Source: an uncultured bacterium (GTDB taxonomy: Bacteria; Patescibacteriota; Minisyncoccia; Phycocordibacterales; UBA9973). From it: DNA of 64,000 nucleotides. A program made the position numbers and the translations under genes. The stretch is taken from the NCBI GenBank assembly GCA_937895515.1, contig CALAYS010000013.1:1-64000 (forward strand), written 5' to 3'. Below are positions 8,528 to 18,208 of this stretch, piece after piece (the stretch's first letter is position 1; the number at the start of each line of letters is the position of its first letter). The notes under the pieces were generated by a model that was not told the origin of the DNA, ran no database searches, and saw only the letters and a program-made list of their open reading frames with translations.

Positions 8528-11008
8528 TTAGTCTAAAACAGCAAGTGAGGCTAAACTATCCCCAGCACGTAATTTCATAATACTAACACCTTGGGTGCTG
8601 CGTCCAAGAACCGGAACAGATTTAAGATCAGTTCTAATAGTTTGACCTTTTTTAGAAATGGCGATTAATTCCCCATCATCCCCCGCTATTCGAGCAGAAA
8701 TAAGTGGGCCGGTTTTATCTGTTACTTTTGAAGTCAAAATTCCACTACCTCCACGTTTTTGAACTTTGTATTCAGTTAGTTTTGTTCGTTTACCAAGACC
8801 TTTTTCACTAATAGTGAACAATGTTAAACCAGCACTATCTTTAGAAATAGAATTAACATTAATAATGAAATCATTTTTTTCTAATTTCATACCAATAACT
8901 CCGGAAGCTGCTCGTCCCATTTGACGAATATCAGTTTCTTTAAACCGTATAGATTGTCCAAGAGAACTAACCAGCATTACATCATCACCTTTTTCAAGAG
9001 TTAAAACAGAGATAAGTTCATCACCTTTATCCAGTGTAATTGCAATTAATCCACTACGACGCACATCTTTAAATGATTCATAAGCTACTTTTTTAGCTGT
9101 ACCATTTTTAGTTATTAACATTAGTGATTCAAAACGGCTCTTGTCTTCTTTACTAATTGGCAATATTGAAGTAACTCTCTCATCTGCCCCAAGAGATAAA
9201 AAGTTATTAATTGATTTACCTTTTGTAGCGCGACGGCCTTCGGGAATATCGTACATCCGGATTTGATATGCTCGTCCTTGATTAGTAAAGAACAATAAAT
9301 CAGCATGAGTATTAGCGTCAACTAGCATTGTGACAAAATCTTCTTCTTTGGTTTCAATATCAATTGTGCCTACCCCGCCACGATTTTGTTTACGATATTC
9401 TTGTGGGTCAGTACGCTTAACATAACCACCAGCAGTGTAAACCAAGACTGATTCTTTCTCGGGTATTAAATCTTCTTCATTCATTGATTTAAGACCACCT
9501 TTTACTATTTTAGTTCGGCGTTCATCATTATAAGTATTTCGAATATAAGTTAATTCATCACTAATTATTTTAGTAACCTTTTTAGGGTTAGCAAGTATGC
9601 TTTTTAATTCTGCAATTAAATCTTGTTTTTCTTTTAACTCTAATTCAACGGCTTTGCGTTCAAGTCCAGCAAGTTTTTGCAAACGCATTTCAAGAATAGC
9701 TGTAGCTTGAAGGTCACTGAATTTGAATCTTTTTATTAAAGCTTCTTTAGCAGCAGAGCCGTCTTTACTTGCGCGGATTATTTTAATAACTTCATCAATA
9801 AAATCAAGCGCTTTTTTAAGACCAAGTAAAATATGTTCACGATCCTCGGCTTTCTTTAAATCAAATTTAGTTCGACGAGTTATGACTTCTCTTCGGTGTT
9901 TAATAAATTCTTCAATAAAGTTTTTTAAAGATAAGGTTTGCGGAATACCATCAACAAGCGCAACTAAGTTGTAATTAAAATTACTTTCTAGTTGAGTGTG
10001 TTTATATAAATAATTTAAGATTTTTTGGGGATGGGCACCAGTTTTAAGATCAATCACTACGCGCATGTCGCGAGTTGATTCATCACGAAGACCTTTTATA
10101 CCATCAATCTTTTTTTCACGAACTAAATCAGCAATTGATTCAACAAAGTTAGATTTAACAACACGATATGGCAAAGATGTAATAATAATTTGGAATTGTC
10201 CACCTTTTTGTTCAATGATTTCAGCTTCTCCGCGAACAGTAACACCACCGCGACCGGTTTGGTATGCATGCAAAATGTCTTTTTTATCATAAGCAACAGC
10301 CCCTGTTGGGAAATCTGGACCTTGAATAAATTCAAGTAAATCTTCAGTTGTAGAATCAGGATTTTCATTAAAATGTAAACATGCGTCAACAACTTCACCT
10401 AAATTGTGTGGTGGAATATTTGTTGCCATACCAACAGCAATACCTAATGTTCCATTTAAAAGTAACCCCGGAACAACTGTAGGCAGAACTACTGGTTCAC
10501 TGCGTGTTTGGTCATAGTTTGGACGAAAATTAACAGTATCTTTTTCTAAATCTTGCAAAAATACAGTTGCGATTTTTGACATTTTAGCTTCGGTATAACG
10601 CATCGCAGCCGGGTTGTCCCCATCAACAGATCCAAAGTTACCTTGACCAAAAACTAATGGATACCGGTAAGAGAAATCTTGCGCCATACCAACCATAGAA
10701 TCATAAACAGCTGTATCACCATGGGGATGGTATTTACCTAAGACGTCTCCAACTACAGCGGACGATTTACGAAACCGTGCTGATGGAGTAAGCCCCATTT
10801 CGTGCATAGCGTACAAAATACGGCGATGAACTGGTTTAAGACCATCGCGAATATCTGGCAATGCACGCATAGTAATAACACTCATTGCATAGTCCAAATA
10901 TGATTCGTGCATCTCAGTGACAATTGGTCTTACTTGGATTTTGTCATGTTGAATAACCACAGGTGTGTTTTCTTCTTCGGATGGATTTTTCTTGGGTGCT
11001 TTTGCCAT
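8528..11008 (-). CDS. gyrA: DNA gyrase subunit A
   Basis: 826 residues, a usual GyrA length. The winged-helix/tower region carries the catalytic tyrosine in AAMRYTEAKMS (Tyr138), with DGLKPVHRRILYAM and KYHPHGDTAVYDSM before it. The C-terminal six-bladed wheel has a GyrA-box-like QNRGGVG near residue 545, which marks gyrase rather than topoisomerase IV. Together with GyrB (not in this window) it introduces negative supercoils. The start follows an AT-only spacer (AAATAATTTATG) with no Shine-Dalgarno. Confidence 0.95.
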   Translation of the reverse strand: MAKAPKKNPSEEENTPVVIQHDKIQVRPIVTEMHESYLDYAMSVITMRALPDIRDGLKPVHRRILYAMHEMGLTPSARFRKSSAVVGDVLGKYHPHGDTAVYDSMVGMAQDFSYRYPLVFGQGNFGSVDGDNPAAMRYTEAKMSKIATVFLQDLEKDTVNFRPNYDQTRSEPVVLPTVVPGLLLNGTLGIAVGMATNIPPHNLGEVVDACLHFNENPDSTTEDLLEFIQGPDFPTGAVAYDKKDILHAYQTGRGGVTVRGEAEIIEQKGGQFQIIITSLPYRVVKSNFVESIADLVREKKIDGIKGLRDESTRDMRVVIDLKTGAHPQKILNYLYKHTQLESNFNYNLVALVDGIPQTLSLKNFIEEFIKHRREVITRRTKFDLKKAEDREHILLGLKKALDFIDEVIKIIRASKDGSAAKEALIKRFKFSDLQATAILEMRLQKLAGLERKAVELELKEKQDLIAELKSILANPKKVTKIISDELTYIRNTYNDERRTKIVKGGLKSMNEEDLIPEKESVLVYTAGGYVKRTDPQEYRKQNRGGVGTIDIETKEEDFVTMLVDANTHADLLFFTNQGRAYQIRMYDIPEGRRATKGKSINNFLSLGADERVTSILPISKEDKSRFESLMLITKNGTAKKVAYESFKDVRRSGLIAITLDKGDELISVLTLEKGDDVMLVSSLGQSIRFKETDIRQMGRAASGVIGMKLEKNDFIINVNSISKDSAGLTLFTISEKGLGKRTKLTEYKVQKRGGSGILTSKVTDKTGPLISARIAGDDGELIAISKKGQTIRTDLKSVPVLGRSTQGVSIMKLRAGDSLASLAVLD

Positions 11009-11011
11009 AAA

Positions 11012-11248
11012 TTATTTTTTATTAATTACTGATTTACCTTTATTGATATTACTTGAAACTGTGTCTGTTGTTTCTTTTACAAAAGAAGTCATTGGTTTTA
11101 CGTCTTTGCCTATGCCTCCGAATTTGTATAAACTACCTTTATTTAAAAGAATATAAATTATTGCTATAAAAAAAGTAGTTCCAACTGCATAAATAAATGC
11201 TTTTCTTTTTTTATTTCTATCTTTTAATTTTAAAGCATCATCAAACAT
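11012..11248 (-). CDS. Small single-helix membrane protein of unknown function
   Basis: 78 residues: a Lys/Asp-rich N-terminus (DDALKLKDRNKKRK), one membrane helix (about 17-36), then a polar tail. Not recognised. It sits 3 bp upstream of gyrA and 6 bp downstream of the next gene, in a tight minus-strand operon. Confidence 0.5.
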   Translation of the reverse strand: MFDDALKLKDRNKKRKAFIYAVGTTFFIAIIYILLNKGSLYKFGGIGKDVKPMTSFVKETTDTVSSNINKGKSVINKK

Positions 11249-11254
11249 TTTATT

Positions 11255-11872
11255 TTATGAATTAAGCAATACTACTTCACCTTCTTTGCCTGCTAAATCT
11301 TTTTTCTTTACAGTTAATTTATCGATTGATGTAACTTTTTCTTGACCGGCTTCTTTAAGGAAAGATTTGATTTTAGATTCATCAGATCCAATTGGAATAA
11401 TTAGTGAAGCGTCGGAACCAATTGCCATTTTGTAAGCCATTTGGTTAGTTAAACCATCATGCCCAATTGGAACAAAGATAATATCACAAGTTCCAATTTT
11501 ACCGCGGAATTCCGGGTTTAATGTTTCATCTGTTGCAAGACCAAGGAATACCAAACTCATGCCATCTAAATTCATTCGGTATACAGTATTAATGTATTCT
11601 TCTTTACCAATAGTAACGCTAGCTCCGAAACCCTCGATAGACAAACCAGTAATTTCATAATTCCCTGGACCGTCTATTACAAAAGGTACAGTTTGACCAT
11701 ATTCCATATTCTCTGGGCCATTTGTAGCATCAGTATGAGTAGAAACTAAAACAACATTTGCTCCAAATCGTGGAACCTTGCCATCAGTGGTTTTTTTAGG
11801 TGGGTTATAAGCTAAAATAAAATCCCCATATTGGATCTTTAAACAACTCTCTCCGTGGTATGTAACAATCAT
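11255..11872 (-). CDS. Metallo-beta-lactamase-fold protein with degenerate active site
   Basis: 205 residues resembling the Lactamase_B_3/UPF0173 group: start MIVTYHGESCLKIQYG, a LAYNPP segment where the family has LxDP, and VVLVSTHTDATNG where it normally has the metal-binding HxHxDH. Only one His of that motif remains, so hydrolase activity is doubtful. TATAAT at 11879-11884 ends six bases before the ATG, indicating a leaderless start and the head of the gyrA operon. Confidence 0.6.
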   Translation of the reverse strand: MIVTYHGESCLKIQYGDFILAYNPPKKTTDGKVPRFGANVVLVSTHTDATNGPENMEYGQTVPFVIDGPGNYEITGLSIEGFGASVTIGKEEYINTVYRMNLDGMSLVFLGLATDETLNPEFRGKIGTCDIIFVPIGHDGLTNQMAYKMAIGSDASLIIPIGSDESKIKSFLKEAGQEKVTSIDKLTVKKKDLAGKEGEVVLLNS

Positions 11873-11878
11873 GGCTAT

Positions 11879-11884
11879 ATTATA
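11879..11884 (-). promoter_or_regulatory. -10 box, leaderless layout, for the gyrA operon
   Basis: GCTATAAT, then six bases, then the ATG at 11872. Confidence 0.6.
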
Positions 11885-11935
11885 GCTAAATCCCCGCTTA
11901 GAGTAAAGCTTATAAATTAAAAACCTATATTGCTA

Positions 11936-11965
11936 AAGTAATAATTTTGTGCTAATGTTGGTACA
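11936..11965 (+). promoter_or_regulatory. Candidate rpsA promoter and long leader
   Basis: TTGCTA and TAATGT separated by about 17 bases, with TGTGC just before the second box. This would give an rpsA leader of about 90 bases, long for this genome; it may hold a control element, but I see no known motif. Confidence 0.35.
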
Positions 11966-12053
11966 GTCTTTTATTAATAGCCCCGTGTTTTTAATTAACC
12001 CTATTAGGTCCTGAATTTCCGGTACTAAATAGAAATAAAAACGCTTTTAAGAC

Positions 12054-13127
12054 ATGCATGATGAAACAACATTAAAGTCCATCATCGAGAATTCACCAGC
12101 TGGACCACAGCTTGAAGCTCTTGTAGAAGGACCGGTTATCGGTATAAAAAAATCGTCTGTTTATATAGACCTAGCACCATTTGGTACTGGTATAATCTAC
12201 GGACGTGAATTTATCGCAGCTCGCGATATTATAAAAAAAATTGCTATTGGCGATACAGTCAAAGCAAAAGTCGTCGAAGTTAAAAACGAAGACGGTTATG
12301 TAGAGTTATCTCTTAAAGAAGCTAAACAAGCTCTTATTTGGAGTGAAGCTGAAAAATACATTAAAGCAAAAACTATCTTAGAGATTCCAGTCAAGGAAGC
12401 TAACAAAGGTGGTCTTATATTAGAATGGCAAGGTATCCAAGGATTTTTGCCAGCATCACAACTGCGAGCGGAAAACTATCCTCGCGTAAATGATTCTGAT
12501 AAAGATAAAATAATGGTAGAGCTTAAAAAGCTTATTGGTAAAAAATTAACTGTTACAATCTTAACTGCAATTCCAAAAGAAGGAAAATTAATCTTTTCTG
12601 AAAAAGAAAATAATCCTGAAGAACGTGCGGAAACATTATCAAAATACAATGTTGGCGATGAACTAAATTGTGAAGTTTCTGGAATTGTTGACTTTGGAGT
12701 GTTTTTGAAAATAGAAGAAGGTTTAGAAGGTTTAGTGCACATTAGTGAGCTTGATTGGGGTCTAGTTGAAGATCCAAGACAATTATTCAAACTAGGTGAA
12801 CCAATCCGTGCAAAAGTTATTGAAGTTAAAGAAGGTAAAATCTCTCTTTCTATCAAAGCTTTAAAGGAAAACCCTTGGGCTGAATTTGAAGGTAAAATCA
12901 AAAAAGGCGACATTGTTTCTGGTGTTGTAATCAAATTCAACAAACATGGCGCATTAGTTTCAATCAAACAAGGTGTTGCTGGACTATGTCACCATTCTAC
13001 AGTTGGCGGTGAAGATAAACTAAAAGAAAAACTTTCTCTAGGTAAAACATATAATTTCCAAGTAACATTGTTTGAACCAAAAAATCAAAGAATGACACTG
13101 GTCTTAATGGAAGACGTAAAAAAATAG
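12054..13127 (+). CDS. rpsA: 30S ribosomal protein S1
   Basis: 357 residues with four S1 (OB-fold) RNA-binding domains at about 20-90, 105-180, 195-265 and 280-355. The third is the clearest (GVFLKIEEGLEGLVHISEL). E. coli S1 has six domains; four is common in Gram-positives and CPR. S1 normally helps mRNA bind the 30S subunit, of interest here because the 16S tail lacks an anti-Shine-Dalgarno. The start ATGCATGATGAA has no Shine-Dalgarno. A terminator follows. Confidence 0.88.
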   Translation: MHDETTLKSIIENSPAGPQLEALVEGPVIGIKKSSVYIDLAPFGTGIIYGREFIAARDIIKKIAIGDTVKAKVVEVKNEDGYVELSLKEAKQALIWSEAEKYIKAKTILEIPVKEANKGGLILEWQGIQGFLPASQLRAENYPRVNDSDKDKIMVELKKLIGKKLTVTILTAIPKEGKLIFSEKENNPEERAETLSKYNVGDELNCEVSGIVDFGVFLKIEEGLEGLVHISELDWGLVEDPRQLFKLGEPIRAKVIEVKEGKISLSIKALKENPWAEFEGKIKKGDIVSGVVIKFNKHGALVSIKQGVAGLCHHSTVGGEDKLKEKLSLGKTYNFQVTLFEPKNQRMTLVLMEDVKK

Positions 13128-13156
13128 GTTATAGTAATTAGTTTCTAGCTACTAAT

Positions 13157-13197
13157 AACAATAAAAAACCACGCATTTTGTGTGGTTTTTTATTGTT
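13157..13197. terminator. Bidirectional terminator after rpsA
   Basis: 16-bp arms ending in CCAC/GTGG with A/T extensions on both sides and a 9-base loop. Confidence 0.8.
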
Positions 13198-13225
13198 TGA
13201 CAAAATTATATAAATTATGTATTGT
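13197..13225 (+). promoter_or_regulatory. asd promoter
   Basis: TTGACA, 17 bases, TATTGT. The start codon follows about 20 bases later. Confidence 0.55.
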
Positions 13226-13244
13226 ATGTTAAATTATACAAAAA

Positions 13245-14198
13245 ATGAACAGAAAAAATCAAATTAGCTACGCCATCGTTGGCGCTACAGGTATTGTAGG
13301 TATTGAAATTGCTAGACTCTTAATTGAAAGAGATCTAGCGGAACCAAGAAATATAATATTGGTTGCCTCTCAAAAGAGTGTTGGTGAAAAAATTCCAAAT
13401 ATAACAAAAAAATTGGAAAATCACAGGTGTATTTCAATTGAAGATGCACTAACACTATCCCCTATGTTTGTATTAATGTCAGCCGGTGAAGATGTTTCAA
13501 AAGAATGGGCAAAAAAATTCACCAAATCTGGAGCAGTAGTTATTGATAATTCATCTGCATGGCGTAAAAAACCAGATGTACCATTAGTGGTACCAACTAT
13601 TACGCAATGGGACAAAGAATCTAAATTGATTTCAGTTCCAAATTGTGTTGCCGTAATGTTATCAATAGCTTTACGAAACATACTGTTAGATAACAGGGTT
13701 GAATCAATCTATGCGGACGTTTATCAGTCGGTATCTGGCGCGGGTAAAGACGGTGTTACTGCACTTGAAATTGAAAATGCCACCAATAAATATTGGCATG
13801 GCTCACCTTTTGATGGAAAAATTGCAAACAATATACTACCTTTACCCGGCGAAGAAAAAAAGGTTACATTTGAGATCCCGAAAATATTTAACGAAAGGAA
13901 CACACAAAATATAATAGCAACATGTAACCGTGTACCAATAAATCGAGGGCATAGCGCAAATGTAAGAATTACCGGAAAATTTGAATTAAAAGACTTAATT
14001 CAAAATATTACAAATAGTTATAATGTTGTTTATACATCAAAACAACGTGGTCCATCTGAAACTATTGGTAAAGAATTAGTCTTTGTGACAAATATAAGAG
14101 AGAGACCGGATGGTAGTTTTAATTTATTTGTAACTTCTGACAATGCCCTGGTTGGGGCGGCATCTATCTTAGTTGATATCCTACAGGAAATCATTTAA
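13245..14198 (+). CDS. asd: Aspartate-semialdehyde dehydrogenase
   Basis: 317 residues. NADP-binding GATGIVGIEI at 14-23, the catalytic Cys in SVPNCVAVM, and the substrate-binding motif VSGAGKDG. It reduces aspartyl phosphate to the semialdehyde, the branch point to lysine/diaminopimelate, threonine and methionine. No other gene of the pathway is nearby. It is somewhat shorter than typical ASADH (about 340). It stands alone with its own promoter and terminator. Confidence 0.85.
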   Translation: MNRKNQISYAIVGATGIVGIEIARLLIERDLAEPRNIILVASQKSVGEKIPNITKKLENHRCISIEDALTLSPMFVLMSAGEDVSKEWAKKFTKSGAVVIDNSSAWRKKPDVPLVVPTITQWDKESKLISVPNCVAVMLSIALRNILLDNRVESIYADVYQSVSGAGKDGVTALEIENATNKYWHGSPFDGKIANNILPLPGEEKKVTFEIPKIFNERNTQNIIATCNRVPINRGHSANVRITGKFELKDLIQNITNSYNVVYTSKQRGPSETIGKELVFVTNIRERPDGSFNLFVTSDNALVGAASILVDILQEII

Positions 14199-14217
14199 AT
14201 TGAATATAAAAATTACT

Positions 14218-14247
14218 AGGAGCTGACATTTGTTAGCTCTTTTTTTA
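14218..14247 (+). terminator. asd terminator
   Basis: GAGCTGAC/GTTAGCTC stem, four-base loop, then a run of seven T. Confidence 0.75.
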
Positions 14248-14808
14248 TTTTTTATTTACTTCATTTGCAGCGACAGAGTAACCAAGGTTTATAATTTTAG
14301 TAATTGCATCTACACATTTAGGTAAAACATTTTTTAGGATCTCATTATCTTGTGTATCAAAATCACCTAATACATTTGGTTTAAATATTTCAGCATTCTC
14401 ACCTGTTTTACTAATTCCAATTCTTAGTCGTGTGTAATCTTTACCTCCATAATAATGATTGATAGATTTTATACCATTGTGCCCACCATCTCCCCGATCA
14501 TATGCAATTTTAATACTACCTATTGGTAAATCAATTTCATCATGAACCACTATCATTTTATTTGTCATAAATGGATCAATTCTTTTTATACCATCCAAGA
14601 CTTTACCAGATTCATTCATAAAAGTGTCTGGTTTCAGTAGCATTACTTTTTCACCATTAATATCAATTATACATTTATCAGATAATAAATATTTATCATA
14701 TTCAAAGCTTTGCCCATCAGCTAAAATATCCAAAACCATCCAACCAACATTGTGGCGGGTGTTTTTATATTTGTCTCCTGGATTCCCCAGACCAATTATA
14801 GGTATCAT
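14245..14808 (-). CDS. pth: Peptidyl-tRNA hydrolase
   Basis: 187 residues. LGNPG with Asn9, the catalytic His19 in NTRHNVG, FMNESG, and the Asp in HDEIDLP are the active-site set of bacterial Pth. It frees stalled peptidyl-tRNAs. TATAAT (14815-14820) lies exactly six bases before the ATG, so the mRNA is probably leaderless. Its promoter belongs to a three-member family described separately. Confidence 0.93.
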   Translation of the reverse strand: MIPIIGLGNPGDKYKNTRHNVGWMVLDILADGQSFEYDKYLLSDKCIIDINGEKVMLLKPDTFMNESGKVLDGIKRIDPFMTNKMIVVHDEIDLPIGSIKIAYDRGDGGHNGIKSINHYYGGKDYTRLRIGISKTGENAEIFKPNVLGDFDTQDNEILKNVLPKCVDAITKIINLGYSVAANEVNKK

Positions 14809-14814
14809 GGGGAT

Positions 14815-14847
14815 ATTATAGCAGAAAAATATTTAATCTACGATAAA
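14815..14847 (-). promoter_or_regulatory. pth promoter, shared 33-base motif
   Basis: Reads TTTATCG-TAG-ATTAAATAT-TTTTCTG-CTATAAT. Near-identical 33-base promoters precede the 38429-39040 gene and gdhA. Confidence 0.6.
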
Positions 14848-14876
14848 ATATCTTTTCTGCATGATTTTTATGGTGT
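14822..14876 (-). repeat. Interspersed ~56-base repeat, copy 1
   Basis: On the minus strand it begins CACCATAAAAATCATGCA, continues through GATATTTT and TTAAATATTTTTCTG, and can fold as an imperfect hairpin. Related copies lie at 18209-18264 and 63057-63115. This copy overlaps the pth promoter. Confidence 0.5.
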
Positions 14877-14934
14877 AAAAATCACATAAAACACTAAAAA
14901 ACAAAATTGACTTTGTGTCAAACTATTTTCATGG

Positions 14935-14940
14935 TATAAT
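14935..14940 (+). promoter_or_regulatory. -10 box, leaderless layout, for lepB
   Basis: TGGTATAAT, six bases, then ATG at 14947. Confidence 0.6.
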
Positions 14941-14946
14941 AGCCCT

Positions 14947-15534
14947 ATGAATTTTGAAACAAAAAAGAAAGAATCAATATGGGATATAATTAAATTTATA
15001 CTTTTAGCTTTAGTTATTGTTATCCCTATTAGATTATTTGTAGCTCAGCCATTTTTGGTAAATGGACGGTCAATGGACCCAACATTAAAAGACCGCGATT
15101 ATTTAATAGTTGATGAACTCTCCTACCATTTGCGTGAACCTCATCGAGGCGAAGTCATAATATTTAGATACCCACTGGACACTAAACAACATTTTGTAAA
15201 AAGACTAATTGGTGTTCCAGGAGACACTATAAAAATAATTAATGGTAGTGTGACAATAGTTACAAAAGAAGGCGAAACAATCAAACTTGATGATAGTTAT
15301 GTTACAAATCATTCATACGAAAGTTTAGTTGATATAGTAGTTCCAGAAGGTCAATTATTTGTTATGGGTGATAACCGAGCCGAAAGTTATGATTCACGCA
15401 GTTGGAGATTTTTACCAATCAACCTAGCAACAGGGCGCGCAATATTTAGACTATATCCATTTAATAATATAAGTTACCTTCCAGGACAATATATTTTTAC
15501 CCCTACTCCGAAAGATGAAATTATTAATAATTAA
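14947..15534 (+). CDS. lepB: Signal peptidase I
   Basis: 195 residues. One N-terminal membrane helix (about 13-33), then NGRSMDPTL with the nucleophile Ser42, the general base Lys85 in VKRLIGVPGD, and FVMGDNRAESYDSR. It removes signal peptides at the outer face of the membrane and would process the many secreted proteins here. It heads a run with hisS, def and fmt. Confidence 0.93.
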   Translation: MNFETKKKESIWDIIKFILLALVIVIPIRLFVAQPFLVNGRSMDPTLKDRDYLIVDELSYHLREPHRGEVIIFRYPLDTKQHFVKRLIGVPGDTIKIINGSVTIVTKEGETIKLDDSYVTNHSYESLVDIVVPEGQLFVMGDNRAESYDSRSWRFLPINLATGRAIFRLYPFNNISYLPGQYIFTPTPKDEIINN

Positions 15535-15545
15535 TAAAAAATAAT

Positions 15546-16838
15546 ATGCCTACAAACAAACCAAGAAAAGAACCATTCCAAAGCCCAAAAGGTATGCACG
15601 ATATACTAAGCGATGCTTATTATGCACACCAAGGTCTTTTTGAAAAAGCTCAAGAAGTTGCTGTATACTACGGGTTTAAACCAATAGCAATTCCAATAGT
15701 TGAACAACAAGAATTATTTGAAACAACAATTGGTATAGGAACTGACGTTGTTGATAAGGAAATGTACACTCTAAAAACAAAAGGTGGCGACCAACTAGCT
15801 CTTCGCCCTGAATTTACTGCGGGTGTTATGCGTGCATATATTGAGCATGGAATGCAGTCTGAAACTCAACCAATAATGTTGTATTCAAGTGGGCCAGTTT
15901 TCCGTCATGATAAACCTCAAAAAGGCCGATACCGACAACTACACCAATTTAATCTTGAAGTTATTGGTACTAAAAAAAGTATTGCGGATGCATTAGTCAT
16001 AAAAACTATTGCAGTAATTCTTGAAGAAGCTGGCGCTAAAAATCTAGTTGTTGATATTAACAGTATTGGAGACAAAGATTCAAGAACCGCATATCTTCGT
16101 GAGCTAACAGCATATTATAAAAAACATTTATCTAGCATGCCAGCCGAAGCCAGAGAGCGTCTTAAGACTAACCCCTTGCGACTACTGGATTCTAAAGACC
16201 CTAAAATGATAGCTATCAATGTTGACGCTCCAGAATCAGTAGCGCATCTTAACCCTGAATCAAAAAGACACTTGAAAGAAGTATTAGAATACCTAGATGA
16301 AATGGGTATAACTTATAGACTTAATAAAAACCTAGTTCGTGGGCTTTCATACTATACTCACACTGTTTTTGAAATAATAGATGAAGGTGACGGCGAAACT
16401 GGACCAATGGCACTAGCTGGCGGTGGGCGCTATGATTATTTAGGAGCAATGCTCGGATCTAAAAAAGAAATCCCGGCAATTGGAGCAGCTATTGGAATGG
16501 ATCGTGTTGTCGAGGCACCTTGGCACACAAACCTATCTCCAAAAATAAATAAAAAACCAAAATGTTATTTTATTCAACTTGGTTTCGAAGCAAAACTAAA
16601 AGCTTTGCCAATTATCGATATTCTTCGTAAAGCCCATATTCCAGTACTACAATCATTAACTAAAGATAGCTTAACATCCCAATTAGCTACTGCCGAGCGT
16701 AGCGGAGTTCCTTATACTTTAATTTTTGGACAAAAAGAAGCACTTGAAAATAGTGTAATTGTAAAAGACATGCAAAAACATTCTCAAAAAACAGTTAAAA
16801 TAGACAAACTTGTTGAGTACTTAAAAGAAATGAAATAA
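15546..16838 (+). CDS. hisS: Histidyl-tRNA synthetase
   Basis: 430 residues, class II synthetase. Motif 1 lies around PKGMHDIL, the HisA signature LVRGLSYYTHTVFEI and GGGRYDYLGAM are clear, and a C-terminal anticodon-binding domain follows from about residue 335. It charges tRNA-His. The spacer to lepB is 11 bp and only A/T (AAATAATATG). Confidence 0.94.
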   Translation: MPTNKPRKEPFQSPKGMHDILSDAYYAHQGLFEKAQEVAVYYGFKPIAIPIVEQQELFETTIGIGTDVVDKEMYTLKTKGGDQLALRPEFTAGVMRAYIEHGMQSETQPIMLYSSGPVFRHDKPQKGRYRQLHQFNLEVIGTKKSIADALVIKTIAVILEEAGAKNLVVDINSIGDKDSRTAYLRELTAYYKKHLSSMPAEARERLKTNPLRLLDSKDPKMIAINVDAPESVAHLNPESKRHLKEVLEYLDEMGITYRLNKNLVRGLSYYTHTVFEIIDEGDGETGPMALAGGGRYDYLGAMLGSKKEIPAIGAAIGMDRVVEAPWHTNLSPKINKKPKCYFIQLGFEAKLKALPIIDILRKAHIPVLQSLTKDSLTSQLATAERSGVPYTLIFGQKEALENSVIVKDMQKHSQKTVKIDKLVEYLKEMK

Positions 16839-16842
16839 TTGT

Positions 16843-17397
16843 ATGAAGAGGCCTGTAATTCAAAACCCAAACGAAATACTGCGAACCATATCTAAAAATA
16901 TAAATAAAAACGAATTTGATACTGATGAACTAAAATCAATTGTTAAAGATATGGTTGATACCCTATCCCACGAAGATGACGGGGTGGCTTTGGCTGCACC
17001 CCAAATAGGAATTAATAAAAGAATCTTTGTTATTTCTAAAAAAGTTTTTGGCTTTGAAAATTCTGAAGAAAAAAAAGATGTGGTTTGTATTAATCCTGAA
17101 TTAATAAAAATCTCGAAAGACAAAAAATTAATGCACGAAGGTTGTCTATCAGTAAGACCATTTTATGGTGATATTCGTCGAGCAAGTAGAGCCACCTTGC
17201 GCGCACAAGATATAAAAGGTGAATATTTTGAAATCAAAGGCTCGGGTCTTATGGCTGAAATTTTTCAACATGAGATTGATCATTTAGACGGAATTTTATT
17301 TATTGATAATGCAATAAATCTTAAAGAAGGTATACCGATGAATGAAGATAGGATTAAAAAGACTACTCGTAAATCTGCAGATAAAACAAAAAAATAA
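16843..17397 (+). CDS. def: Peptide deformylase
   Basis: 184 residues. The three motifs are present: GVALAAPQIG, EGCLSV with Cys101, and QHEIDHLDG with His143, Glu144 and His147, which bind the metal and activate water. It removes the formyl group from new proteins. It lies 4 bp after hisS and immediately before fmt, the classic pairing. Confidence 0.94.
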   Translation: MKRPVIQNPNEILRTISKNINKNEFDTDELKSIVKDMVDTLSHEDDGVALAAPQIGINKRIFVISKKVFGFENSEEKKDVVCINPELIKISKDKKLMHEGCLSVRPFYGDIRRASRATLRAQDIKGEYFEIKGSGLMAEIFQHEIDHLDGILFIDNAINLKEGIPMNEDRIKKTTRKSADKTKK

Positions 17398-17398
17398 T

Positions 17399-18208
17399 AT
17401 GCTTAAATATATTTATTTTGGTACACCAGAAATATCAGCAAAAGTACTAGAGAGTCTTATTAATGGTTATCAAAAACCAATAGCAATTGTAACATCAGTT
17501 GATACAAAATCAGGACGAGGTCTACAACTAAAGCCTAGTTTTGTTAGTATTTTTGGTACACAAAATAATATACCCGTATTAAAACCAAATAAATTAAAAG
17601 ATATCGAGGATGAACTACGCTCGTACAATGCAGATGTAGGTATTTTGTTTGCTTATGGCAAAATAATCCCTAGTTGGCTTTTAGAAATGTTTCCATATGG
17701 AATAATTAATGTTCATCCATCACTACTGCCATTATACCGCGGGGCATCGCCTTTGACTGGCCCAATACTAAATAATGAAAGTGAAACTGGTGTTAGTATT
17801 ATGGATATGGATATAGAGCTTGATCATGGTGATGTTTATTTGCAAAACAAAATGGATTTAAAAGAAAAAACAAATAGATTAGATATTGAAAATTTTACAA
17901 TTAATACTGCTCCTGATTTATTAATCCAAGTATTAAATGATTTAGAAAAAAATAAAGTAAAAAAAACTCCTCAAAACCATAGTTTAGCAACTTATACAAC
18001 TAAAATAAAAAAAGAGGATGGTGCAATACTGGAAACTGATACTGATGAAACTAAATATAGAAAATATAAAGCTTATCTTAATTGGCCAGGAATTTATTAT
18101 ATCGATCAAACAGGTAAAAGGATTAAAATCACAAAAGCTGATTTTATAGATGGTAAATTTATAATTGAAAAAATTATCCCCGAAGGTGGTAAAGAGATTG
18201 ATTTTTAA
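17399..18208 (+). CDS. fmt: Methionyl-tRNA formyltransferase
   Basis: 270 residues from ATGCTTAAATAT, one base after the def stop; an upstream in-frame ATG inside def is rejected because the family's conserved start MLKYIYFGTPE begins here. The catalytic set Asn104, His106 (NVHPSLLPLYRG) and Asp142 is intact. The C-terminal OB-like domain is shorter than in E. coli Fmt (315). It formylates initiator Met-tRNA. Confidence 0.93.
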   Translation: MLKYIYFGTPEISAKVLESLINGYQKPIAIVTSVDTKSGRGLQLKPSFVSIFGTQNNIPVLKPNKLKDIEDELRSYNADVGILFAYGKIIPSWLLEMFPYGIINVHPSLLPLYRGASPLTGPILNNESETGVSIMDMDIELDHGDVYLQNKMDLKEKTNRLDIENFTINTAPDLLIQVLNDLEKNKVKKTPQNHSLATYTTKIKKEDGAILETDTDETKYRKYKAYLNWPGIYYIDQTGKRIKITKADFIDGKFIIEKIIPEGGKEIDF

